A stretch of DNA of 8,012 nt from positions 1 to 8,012 of the forward strand of contig JABMQV010000124.1 in assembly GCA_013203065.1 (NCBI GenBank), read 5' to 3'. The position numbers and the translations under genes are program-made. Source of the stretch: Desulfobacteraceae bacterium (GTDB lineage Bacteria > Desulfobacterota > DSM-4660 > Desulfatiglandales > Desulfatiglandaceae). The notes beneath the pieces are model-generated. The model was not told where the DNA came from. It saw nothing but the letters and a program-made list of their open reading frames with translations, and made no database searches. Below, piece after piece: positions 1-5,534 of this stretch. Position 1 is the stretch's first letter. Each line of letters begins with the position of its first letter.

Positions 1-382
1 AGATGGAGGTGCTGCTGTGTCCCGTATCGAATGTATCGTATGGGCTTTCGGAGCTCTTGGGAAAACCGCTGATGCCGCCGTATGGCCTGAGTGTATGAAA
101 TCGATCTCTTCGACCCGTTAAGAGCTTGTGGGCATAGGCCTGATGTCCCACATCCCAGATAATCTTGTCTTTCGGGGTATCAAACACATAATGGAGGGCA
201 ATGGTAAGCTCAACAACGCCAAGGTTGGGTGCCAGATGTCCCCCGGTCTTGGATACCGTATCAATGATTTTTTGACGGATTTCATCAGCCAGGGTTTCGA
301 GTTGATCCAGAGAAAGCTCCTTCAGGTCTGCGGGGCTGTCTATCCTGTCCAGAAACCTGTACTCTTCTCCAGGGTTGCTCAT
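1..382 (-). CDS. dxs: 1-deoxy-D-xylulose-5-phosphate synthase, N-terminal part (cut by the window edge)
   Basis: Dxs is a cytoplasmic thiamine-diphosphate enzyme. It condenses pyruvate with glyceraldehyde 3-phosphate to give DXP, the first step of the MEP isoprenoid pathway. The frame from an ATG at 382 is open to the window edge and gives 127 residues. These align without gaps with the start of E. coli Dxs as I remember it: His49 (within TGGH), [17 protein letters not shown] at 54-70, [16 protein letters not shown] at 76-91 including His80, and GHSSTSI at 121-127. About 490 C-terminal residues are missing only because the window ends. The ATG overlaps the ispA TGA as ATGA, so translation is probably coupled; a purine-rich GAGAG lies about 7 nt upstream. 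It is the last gene seen in the minus-strand block, next to the other isoprenoid gene. The identification is very secure. Confidence 0.97.
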   Translation of the reverse strand, partial: MSNPGEEYRFLDRIDSPADLKELSLDQLETLADEIRQKIIDTVSKTGGHLAPNLGVVELTIALHYVFDTPKDKIIWDVGHQAYAHKLLTGRRDRFHTLRPYGGISGFPKSSESPYDTFDTGHSSTSI

Positions 383-1269
383 TTTTTTCTCTCAATGATG
401 TAACGTGCTATCTGACGCAGGGGCTCTGCCCTGTGGTCAAACATTCGCAGGGCCTCAATAGAGGCTGCCACCAGTTCCGACTGGATCTCCCGGGCCTTTT
501 CCATGCCGATAACGGCCGGATAGGTGATCTTTTCTTTTTGTTCATCGCAGCCGGACTCCTTGCCCATGATCCTGCTGTCACCTTCAATATCCAGGATATC
601 ATCTGAGATCTGAAAGGCGAGCCCTATCTTCCGGCCATAGGAACTGATGGCCTCTATCTGCGATTCGTCTCCGCCCACAAGGATGGCCCCGGATGCAACT
701 GAGGCGGCTATCAGGGCACCCGTTTTATGGGAATGCATAAACTCAACGAGGGAAAGATCCACTGCCTTTCCCTCCGATTGCATATCAACCACCTGGCCGC
801 CGACCATCCCCCGATACCCGGCGGCCCCGGAGATCAGGGCTATTACCCGGAGGATGAGATGGGGTGATACCTGATCTGTCGATTCGGGTGCTGTCATCAG
901 GTTGAAGGATTCGGTCAGCAGTCCGTCACCCGCAAGCAAGGCAATTGCGTCTCCAAAAACCTTGTGACACGTGGGTTTCCCCCTCCTTAAATCATCATCG
1001 TCCATCAAGGGGAGGTCGTCATGGATCAGGGAATAGGTATGGATCAATTCCAGGGCACACGCAACGATCAGCACCCGGGATGCATCGCCCCTCAAGGCCT
1101 CGGCCCCGGCCATGCAAAGGATGGGCCTCAGCCTTTTGCCCCCGGCAAAAAGGCTGTATTTCATGGCATCCATCAGATCGGATGCCGGTCCCTCAGCCTC
1201 GGGAAAATAGGCCTCGAGGGTCCTGTCCACGATGGCCTTTTTTTCTCTGAGATAAGACGTCAGGTCCAA
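379..1269 (-). CDS. ispA: Short-chain polyprenyl diphosphate synthase (farnesyl/geranylgeranyl diphosphate synthase)
   Basis: A cytoplasmic Mg-dependent prenyltransferase that adds IPP units to DMAPP/GPP, giving FPP (possibly GGPP) for quinone and undecaprenyl synthesis. The class I isoprenoid synthase marks are all present, numbered from the TTG at 1269: GGKRLRP (43-49), the first Asp-rich motif [15 protein letters not shown] (84-98), GQVVDMQSE (158-166), and the second Asp-rich motif DDILDIEGD (223-231). The first motif has the two-residue insertion and the Tyr five positions before it, as in E. coli IspA, which favours a C15 product; GGPP cannot be excluded. The frame is open to a GTG at 1335, but that start overlaps xseB by 59 bp and adds a Lys/Arg-rich tail. 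The TTG at 1269 has GAGG 5 nt upstream, sits 7 nt after the xseB stop, and gives 296 residues, close to the usual size of about 299. The gene ends in an ATGA overlap with dxs. Confidence 0.94.
   Translation of the reverse strand: MDLTSYLREKKAIVDRTLEAYFPEAEGPASDLMDAMKYSLFAGGKRLRPILCMAGAEALRGDASRVLIVACALELIHTYSLIHDDLPLMDDDDLRRGKPTCHKVFGDAIALLAGDGLLTESFNLMTAPESTDQVSPHLILRVIALISGAAGYRGMVGGQVVDMQSEGKAVDLSLVEFMHSHKTGALIAASVASGAILVGGDESQIEAISSYGRKIGLAFQISDDILDIEGDSRIMGKESGCDEQKEKITYPAVIGMEKAREIQSELVAASIEALRMFDHRAEPLRQIARYIIERKK
382..388 (-). other. A-AAA-AAA slippery heptamer at the ispA/dxs junction
   Basis: The last sense codons of ispA are AGA AAA AAA TGA. They contain seven A residues in the zero-frame phase A-AAA-AAA, directly before the stop. 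The dxs start codon uses the last A of this run, and dxs lies in the -1 frame. A single -1 slip would therefore carry ribosomes past the ispA stop into dxs as a fusion. The layout is seen in the sequence; its use is speculative. The run could equally be a simple A-rich initiation region. Confidence 0.35.
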
Positions 1270-1274
1270 TGATC

Positions 1275-1278
1275 CCTC
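1275..1278 (-). promoter_or_regulatory. Ribosome binding site supporting the ispA TTG start
   Basis: GAGG on the minus strand with a 5-nt spacer to the TTG at 1269. It overlaps the xseB stop codon, as expected for coupled translation. It is better placed than anything before the alternative GTG at 1335, whose AGGA lies only 2 nt upstream. Confidence 0.55.
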
Positions 1279-1519
1279 ACTCCGCTTCTGTTTTTTCTGC
1301 TTCGTCAAAGGGGACCTGTGTGTGCTTACCGCCACTTTCCTGGACCAAAAGGGTGACCTTTTTCTCGGCCTCTTCCAGTTTTCTGGAACAGAATTTTACC
1401 AACCCCACCCCTTCCTCAAAGTCCTTGAGGGCATCCTCGAGGGGCAGGTCGTTTCCCTCCAGGCCCTGTACGATCACCTCCAGCCGCTTCATAGCCACTT
1501 CGAATTTTTTCTCAGCCAT
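1277..1519 (-). CDS. xseB: Exodeoxyribonuclease VII small subunit
   Basis: XseB is the small accessory subunit. Several copies bind the XseA helical stalk to form exonuclease VII, which cuts single-stranded DNA from either end into acid-soluble oligonucleotides. The 80-residue product has the usual helical hairpin pattern: FEVAMKRLEVIVQGLEGNDL near 5-24, then LPLEDALKDFEEGVGLVKFC, then LEEAEKKVTLL. The length is typical for the family (about 75-85). Two consecutive ATG codons occur at 1522 and 1519. The second is preferred because the perfect AGGAGG lies 1 nt from the first and 4 nt from the second. The acidic tail after about residue 60 is poorly conserved in the family. The gene follows xseA by about 70 bp, and a strong promoter-like sequence lies in that gap. 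Confidence 0.93.
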   Translation of the reverse strand: MAEKKFEVAMKRLEVIVQGLEGNDLPLEDALKDFEEGVGLVKFCSRKLEEAEKKVTLLVQESGGKHTQVPFDEAEKTEAE

Positions 1520-1523
1520 CATT

Positions 1524-1529
1524 CCTCCT
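1524..1529 (-). promoter_or_regulatory. Perfect AGGAGG ribosome binding site of xseB
   Basis: AGGAGG on the minus strand, 1 nt before the ATG at 1522 and 4 nt before the ATG at 1519. It is the strongest Shine-Dalgarno sequence in the left block. The spacing argues for the second ATG. Confidence 0.7.
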
Positions 1530-1545
1530 GACCCTCACCCCGCTA

Positions 1546-1574
1546 ATCCTATAACGACGCGGCCTCCCTGTCAA
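1546..1574 (-). promoter_or_regulatory. Sigma70-like promoter upstream of xseB (xseB-ispA-dxs)
   Basis: On the minus strand a perfect -35 TTGACA (1574-1569) is followed by exactly 17 nt and a TAGGAT -10 box (1551-1546, four of six consensus bases). Transcription would begin near 1539, about 20 nt before the xseB start, leaving room for its AGGAGG. A 5-bp inverted repeat CCTGT-TTG-ACAGG overlaps the -35 box. The site lies in the 71-bp gap after xseA and would let xseB-ispA-dxs be made independently of upstream genes. This is a by-eye prediction. Confidence 0.5.
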
Positions 1575-1590
1575 ACAGGTGTCAGGAAAA

Positions 1591-2979
1591 TCAAAACTTG
1601 CGTGCCAGATCCCCATGGGCCTTTTTTCCCTCCACTTTTTCTACCCTGCACCCCAGCACTCCCTCCGCCAGAAGCACCTCAACCTGATCCCCTTCCCTGA
1701 CCACTGAGGTATCCTTCAGCACATTCTTTTCGGGCAATTTCCGGGTAATACTGTATCCCCTCCTCAAAATAGACAAAGGGCTCAAGGCCGCTATCCCCTT
1801 CTCCACGAAGGAAAGGGCCGTCTGTTTGGCGGCCAACTGCCCCTTTACGGCCCGGCCAAGTGATGTTTCCTGAAACTCCAGTCGCTGTCTCATGGAAGAA
1901 ATAGTGCCGGCAGGGGAGTAAAGAAGCAGGGCACGTTTCTCTCCCCTGAGTCTCTTCTGCAGATCACGGACAAGGAGATCCGTGGCCCTCACAAGCCGGG
2001 TATGAATCTCATCAAGCCGCAGCCAGGTCTCGGCAAACCGTTTCCGCGGATCCTTGAGGCCTCTCCTCAAAACCTCCAGTTGCTGGGTATGATATTTCAG
2101 GTTTATGCCGACGCTTGAGATCAACCGATTTCTCACCTCGTTGAGCCGGTTTATCAAGGCCTCCTTTTCCGCCACGAGCAATTCCGCAGCCGCAGAAGGC
2201 GTGGGGGCCCTCAGATCGGCCGCCAGGTCAGAGATGGTGAGATCAATTTCATGACCCACGGCAGAGACAACCGGCAATCTTGAGCGCCTGATGGCCAGGG
2301 CCAGGTCCTCCTGATTAAATGCCCACAGGTCTTCAAAGGAGCCGCCTCCCCGGGTGAGGACGATGACATCCACCTCCAGGTCTCGGTTGACCAGGTCCAG
2401 GGCCTTGACCATGTCGGCAGCCGCTTCATCTCCCTGGACCCGGACCGGCACAATAATTATCTCTATGTTGGCGAATCTTCTACGGATGATCTTTAGGAAG
2501 TCGCGGATCGCCGCACCGGTGGGTGACGTGATCACGGCAACCCGTTGCGGAAGAAAGGGAAGGGGTTTTTTTATGTCTCCATCAAAGAGACCCTGAGCAG
2601 CCAGTTTCTTCTTTAACTGTTCAAGGGCCAGGGCCAGGGCACCCACACCCATGGGTTCAATATAATCAAGGATGAGCTGGTATTCCCCCCGAGGCTGATA
2701 CACCCCGATCCTCCCCTGGGCAATTACCTTCATTCCGTCTTCAGGCGTAAACTTGAGGTAGCGGATCTGGAGACGGAACATGACCGCTCTGATCTGGGCC
2801 CCTTCATCCTTGAGGACCATATAGTAGTGGCCGGAAACAGGGGCGCTGAAGTTGGATATCTCCCCCTCTACCCAAATGAAATCAAAGCGCTCCTCCAGGA
2901 GATCTTGGATCTCTTCGGTGAGTTCCTTTACGCTGTAGATTTTGGGGGTCTGGCCTTCCTGCGACAAAATTGGACACAC
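1591..2979 (-). CDS. xseA: Exodeoxyribonuclease VII large subunit
   Basis: Catalytic subunit of exonuclease VII, degrading single-stranded DNA in both directions during repair and removal of displaced strands. An N-terminal OB-fold (about 13-110) carries WVEGEISNF and SGHYYMVLKD. The catalytic domain (about 140-320) has ITSPTGAAIRDF (150-161), LTRGGGSFEDLW (208-219) and AVGHEIDLTISD (240-251). Asp160, Arg210, His243 and Asp246 match the essential E. coli residues D155, R205, H238 and D241 with a constant +5 offset, so the enzyme should be active. A charged helical stalk follows (about 270-395), then the conserved LSPLSILRRGYSI (399-411). The 462 residues are close to the normal length. The GTG at 2979 is the only good in-frame start before a stop, and its ribosome binding site is weak; a TTG at 2967 is an alternative. 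The downstream neighbour xseB encodes its partner. Confidence 0.97.
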   Translation of the reverse strand: MCPILSQEGQTPKIYSVKELTEEIQDLLEERFDFIWVEGEISNFSAPVSGHYYMVLKDEGAQIRAVMFRLQIRYLKFTPEDGMKVIAQGRIGVYQPRGEYQLILDYIEPMGVGALALALEQLKKKLAAQGLFDGDIKKPLPFLPQRVAVITSPTGAAIRDFLKIIRRRFANIEIIIVPVRVQGDEAAADMVKALDLVNRDLEVDVIVLTRGGGSFEDLWAFNQEDLALAIRRSRLPVVSAVGHEIDLTISDLAADLRAPTPSAAAELLVAEKEALINRLNEVRNRLISSVGINLKYHTQQLEVLRRGLKDPRKRFAETWLRLDEIHTRLVRATDLLVRDLQKRLRGEKRALLLYSPAGTISSMRQRLEFQETSLGRAVKGQLAAKQTALSFVEKGIAALSPLSILRRGYSITRKLPEKNVLKDTSVVREGDQVEVLLAEGVLGCRVEKVEGKKAHGDLARKF

Positions 2980-3006
2980 CTGGTCTACTGGTGGTTCCTC
3001 GGCCTA

Positions 3007-3060
3007 ACTGTGGCTGAACAGGATTTCTCGTTCAGGCACCGACTGTTGGAACAGGGATTT
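3007..3060. repeat. Two imperfect copies of an about 20-bp dyad-containing repeat in the beta subunit-xseA gap
   Basis: Plus strand 3007-3026 reads ACTGTGGCTGAACAGGATTT and 3042-3060 reads ACTGTTGGAACAGGGATTT, starting 35 bp apart. Each copy contains a CTGT...ACAG dyad. A further inverted repeat, CTGAAC-N10-GTTCAG (3014-3035), could form a 6-bp RNA hairpin. The copies fill most of the 85-bp gap upstream of xseA. They could be operator half-sites, RNA structure, or chance similarity. Confidence 0.35.
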
Positions 3061-3064
3061 GCTA

Positions 3065-3739
3065 TTATGATGGGTTCAGCACAACCAGGGCATCAACGGC
3101 AACGGGCCGGCTATCCCAGAGTATCAACGGGTTTATGTCGATTTCCTTGATGCTCTCCTCTTCAAGACCTATGTTGCCCATCTTTATCAGGATCTCCGCA
3201 AGTCGATCCAGGTCCGCTGCCGGCATCCCGCGGATGGCGTCCAGGATCTTCCGGGCCTTGATCTCCTGCATCATTTCAAGGGCATCCCGTTTTTCAATGG
3301 GTGCCACCCGAAAGGAGACATCCCTGAGGATTTCCGTGAAAATTCCTCCGAGACCAAACATGACGCATGGCCCGAATTGACTATCCCTTGTGAGACCTAC
3401 CACCAGTTCCCTGGGCCCCTTCACCATCTCCTGGACCAGCACGGTGGCACCTTCGTCCTTTACTTCCTTCATGATCTCGTGAAATGCGGAAATGGCTTCC
3501 TCCTCATTTCGGATATCCACTCGCACCAGCCCACGCTCTGTCTTATGGCTCAAATCCGGACCACAGGCCTTGATCACCAATGGGAACCCGATTTCATGGA
3601 GGGCCTCCGAGACCTGCGTTTCATCGGCCGCCTCTATTTCGCGGGTGACTGGAATGTCATATCTCCGCAGAAGCTCTTTTGACTCGTGCTCTGAAAGGGT
3701 GTTTCGTCCCTCCTTCAAGGCCTTCTCTATTATATCCAC
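3065..3739 (-). CDS. ADP-forming acyl-CoA synthetase, beta (ATP-grasp) subunit
   Basis: Small subunit of an NDP-forming acyl/acetyl-CoA synthetase (acdB-type). This enzyme makes ATP from ADP, phosphate and an acyl-CoA through acyl-phosphate and phosphohistidine intermediates. The 224-residue product is essentially one ATP-grasp domain. LSEHESKELLRRYDIPV at the N-terminus is typical of the family. GPDLSHKTERGLV contains His65, matching the second phosphorylated histidine described for ACD beta subunits. VLVQEMV, the MFGLGGIF glycine loop (127-134) and EIDINPL (199-205, metal/nucleotide site) follow. Size fits archaeal-type beta subunits (about 230). The frame also has a GTG at 3745, but GGAGG lies inside and next to it, whereas the GTG at 3739 has GGAGG at 5-nt spacing. 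It follows the alpha gene, with a promoter between them. The acyl substrate cannot be read from the sequence. Confidence 0.9.
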   Translation of the reverse strand: MDIIEKALKEGRNTLSEHESKELLRRYDIPVTREIEAADETQVSEALHEIGFPLVIKACGPDLSHKTERGLVRVDIRNEEEAISAFHEIMKEVKDEGATVLVQEMVKGPRELVVGLTRDSQFGPCVMFGLGGIFTEILRDVSFRVAPIEKRDALEMMQEIKARKILDAIRGMPAADLDRLAEILIKMGNIGLEEESIKEIDINPLILWDSRPVAVDALVVLNPS

Positions 3740-3744
3740 TTGCA

Positions 3745-3749
3745 CCTCC
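3745..3749 (-). promoter_or_regulatory. GGAGG ribosome binding site fixing the beta-subunit GTG start
   Basis: GGAGG on the minus strand lies 5 nt before the GTG at 3739. It overlaps the competing GTG at 3745, which therefore cannot use it. This decides the start by spacing. Confidence 0.65.
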
Positions 3750-3790
3750 CGCTTCGATTTATGATACTGGAATGTTTTTTTTCAACGGTT

Positions 3791-3819
3791 ATTATAGAAT
3801 TTTGGTTACGTAAATTCAA
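3791..3819 (-). promoter_or_regulatory. Sigma70-like promoter between the alpha and beta subunit genes
   Basis: On the minus strand, TTGAAT (3819-3814) is followed by exactly 17 nt and a perfect TATAAT (3796-3791). It lies in an AT-rich patch of the 149-bp gap between the two subunit genes. The start would be near 3783, about 45 nt upstream of the beta GTG and at the edge of an A8 run (3782-3775, sense strand). It could drive beta, xseA and the genes beyond without alpha. No intrinsic terminator is visible after alpha, so read-through is also expected. Confidence 0.6.
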
Positions 3820-3888
3820 TCCCTTTCCACAGCCGTTCACAGGTTCGGTGCTGCCCTTGTATTTCAGAACCCGTAAATGGTTGCTACT

Positions 3889-5286
3889 CTACTTTACCAG
3901 CTTTCCATAGTGATAGAGGCCGGCCATGACCTTCGCAGCCCTCTCGGGTGTTGGCAGATCCAAAATGGCCCCCACCTTCTCAAGATCGCCCACTTGCCCG
4001 TCCCAGACGCCTGGTGGCGAAACGAGGCAGGTAATAACCGGCTTCTTCTGGTCCCATTCAACGAGTAAATCAGAGATATTTGCTACGGCCTCCCCATTGG
4101 CGGAGGCGAACATCATCAGCAGCAGGATCCCATCCATGTTGCTGTCCTCCATGACCGCCTTGATGATGCCGTGAATAGAAGAGGAATCATACCATGCAGG
4201 CCCCATGTCCACGGGGTTTGTCCTGATGGCCAAAGGCGGGAGAAGCCCGTTGATGATCCCCTGGGTCTCCGATCTGAATGGGGATATCTTCAGCCCCTCG
4301 GCCTCACAGATATCACAGGCCGCCATCCCCGGTCCCGCCTGACCCGTGAGAACGGCAATGCGCGGACCTTTGGGCCAGGGACATATTGCCAGCGCCCGGG
4401 CCATATCCAGGAGGGATTGGATGCTCTCCACCCGGAGGATTCCGGCCTGTCTGAGGGCCCCCTCATAGATCTCCTGATTTCCGGCCATGGAGCCTGTGTG
4501 CGAAAGGGAAGCCTTGTCCCCGGTTTCTGAATTTCCGGTCTTGAAGGCCACGATCGGTTTCTTCCCCCTATGGGCTCTTGCCGCTTCCATCAGACGCTTG
4601 GGTTCGTCCAGCCCTTCCAGGTAGAGGGCTATTACCTCAGTCTCGGGATCTTCTATCAAGTAAGGGAGAATATCCGCAAAGTCTATATTCAGTCTGTTGC
4701 CCAGGCCCACGATCTTGCTAAGCCCTACACCCTGTCGCATGGCCATAAAGGCCAGCAGATGGGAGATCCCGCCGCTTTGGCTCACAAGGGTGAGCCCCCC
4801 TTTTTGTGCCAATGAGAACTCGGGGGTGAACGAGGCGTTCAGGTTCCCGTGCAGGTTGATCATCCCGAAGGTGTTGGGCCCGATCACAGATATGCCGGCC
4901 CTCCGGGCGATTTGGGCCAAGGCCGTCTGCTGTTGGGCCCCCGAGGGGTCATCGATCTCCTTGAATCCAGCCGTGATAAGGACAATTCCCTTAACGGCCT
5001 TATGCTCGCAGTCTTCAAATATCCGCGGCACCACGCCGGCCGGGACCACAACGACGGCCAAGTCGATGGATCCTGGGAATTCGCCCAGGGACGGAGATGA
5101 TGGGATCCCCATGATCTCCTTTGAGCCTGGATTTACCGGGATGATCCGACCTTCAAACCCCCCGGTTGTCAGGCTCTTCATTACGTGATAGCCCAATTTT
5201 CCGGGGTTTTCAGAGGCCCCCACGACGGCCACGGTTTCAGGGTTGAAGAGTGCCTTGAGGTTGTTACCGGTTTCCATAGGTTCCAT
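3889..5286 (-). CDS. ADP-forming acyl-CoA synthetase, alpha (CoA-binding) subunit
   Basis: Large subunit of an NDP-forming acyl/acetyl-CoA synthetase (acdA-type), the partner of the ATP-grasp protein encoded next downstream. A Rossmann CoA-binding domain (about 10-135) starts with VAVVGASENPGKLG. Two succinyl-CoA-ligase-like flavodoxin domains follow, with GPNTFGMIN (136-144), LVSQSGGISH (167-176) and, later, RTNPVDMGP (355-363). LSHTGSMAG carries His263, at the place of the catalytic phosphohistidine in this family. Its 465 residues match archaeal alpha subunits (about 460). Many bacterial homologues are fused alpha-beta chains of about 700 residues; here the two halves are separate genes. 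No GNAT acetyltransferase domain is attached, so it is not a Pat-type protein. ATG codons occur at 5286 and 5277; the second has a weak GGA 4 nt upstream, so the true start is uncertain by three residues. Substrate (acetate, branched-chain or aromatic acid) is unknown. Confidence 0.92.
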   Translation of the reverse strand: MEPMETGNNLKALFNPETVAVVGASENPGKLGYHVMKSLTTGGFEGRIIPVNPGSKEIMGIPSSPSLGEFPGSIDLAVVVVPAGVVPRIFEDCEHKAVKGIVLITAGFKEIDDPSGAQQQTALAQIARRAGISVIGPNTFGMINLHGNLNASFTPEFSLAQKGGLTLVSQSGGISHLLAFMAMRQGVGLSKIVGLGNRLNIDFADILPYLIEDPETEVIALYLEGLDEPKRLMEAARAHRGKKPIVAFKTGNSETGDKASLSHTGSMAGNQEIYEGALRQAGILRVESIQSLLDMARALAICPWPKGPRIAVLTGQAGPGMAACDICEAEGLKISPFRSETQGIINGLLPPLAIRTNPVDMGPAWYDSSSIHGIIKAVMEDSNMDGILLLMMFASANGEAVANISDLLVEWDQKKPVITCLVSPPGVWDGQVGDLEKVGAILDLPTPERAAKVMAGLYHYGKLVK

Positions 5287-5314
5287 TCATAAATATCGTT
5301 CTTTTGCGGGTATG

Positions 5315-5329
5315 CCGGGTCTTGCCCGG
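5315..5329 (-). other. Small GC-rich hairpin in the alpha-subunit leader
   Basis: Minus-strand CCGGG-CAAGA-CCCGG forms a 5-bp GC stem with a 5-nt loop. It lies inside the predicted leader, about 30-45 nt before the start codon, and no T-run follows. It is too small to call a terminator or riboswitch. It could be a minor leader structure or chance. Confidence 0.25.
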
Positions 5330-5351
5330 TCACCTCGACGGCCTTCCGATC

Positions 5352-5379
5352 TTTATAATTTATGAAGACATTCCGTCAA
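5352..5379 (-). promoter_or_regulatory. Sigma70-like promoter of the minus-strand block
   Basis: Minus-strand TTGACG (5379-5374), a 16-nt spacer and TATAAA (5357-5352), each box matching five of six consensus bases. AT-rich sequence flanks it on the upstream side. Transcription would start near 5345, giving a leader of about 60 nt ahead of the alpha-subunit gene. It is the best candidate in the divergence region and probably the main promoter of the left block. Confidence 0.5.
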
Positions 5380-5467
5380 CACAATTAATCCAATGACCCG
5401 GGGATGCCCATCAGGAGATCAGGTGTCAAGCGGGCTGAAAAGCGGCAGGTAATATTGCAGTCCGGTA

Positions 5468-5496
5468 TTGAGTTTGCACCATAGCCGTGCTACCGT
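5468..5496 (+). promoter_or_regulatory. Weak candidate promoter of tilS
   Basis: TTGAGT (5468-5473), a 17-nt spacer and TACCGT (5491-5496). The -10 box has only three of six consensus bases. It would start transcription about 30 nt before the tilS ATG at 5535. No better plus-strand pair was found in the gap between the divergent genes, so this is only a placeholder. Confidence 0.2.
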
Positions 5497-5524
5497 CTGC
5501 GTGAAGCATGAGGAATCTGCTAAA

Positions 5525-5528
5525 GAGG
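5525..5528 (+). promoter_or_regulatory. Ribosome binding site deciding the tilS start
   Basis: GAGG with a 6-nt spacer to the ATG at 5535. The earlier in-frame ATG at 5508 has no recognisable Shine-Dalgarno sequence. Confidence 0.55.
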
Positions 5529-5534
5529 TTTTGC

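Noticed and set aside
1269..1700. 143-codon open frame on the plus strand across xseB
   Set aside because: Antisense to xseB and the end of xseA, which have clear family motifs. The product is Pro/Ser/Thr-rich low-complexity with no recognisable domain.
2621..2640. GGGCCA-type short repeats in xseA
   Set aside because: Explained by the Ala/Leu-rich coding stretch GALALALEQL; no sign of a separate repeat element.
2827..3150. 107-codon plus-strand frame spanning the beta-xseA gap
   Set aside because: Antisense to two well-supported genes at both ends, with no ribosome binding site or family resemblance.
3840..3874. GGTTC...GAACC inverted repeat after the alpha-subunit gene as a terminator
   Set aside because: Only a 5-bp stem around a 20-nt loop, with no T-run, so it does not fit an intrinsic terminator.
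4697..5188. 163-codon plus-strand frame inside the alpha-subunit gene
   Set aside because: Lies entirely opposite a gene with conserved motifs. Its composition is what GC-rich antisense frames usually give.
5354..5359. TATAAT on the plus strand as a tilS promoter
   Set aside because: No acceptable -35 hexamer 15-19 nt upstream. The same AT patch is better explained as the minus-strand -10 region, and it would leave a leader of about 170 nt.
5393..5452. 19-codon plus-strand ORF upstream of tilS, as a possible leader peptide
   Set aside because: No Shine-Dalgarno sequence, no run of regulatory codons and no attenuator-like hairpin after it.
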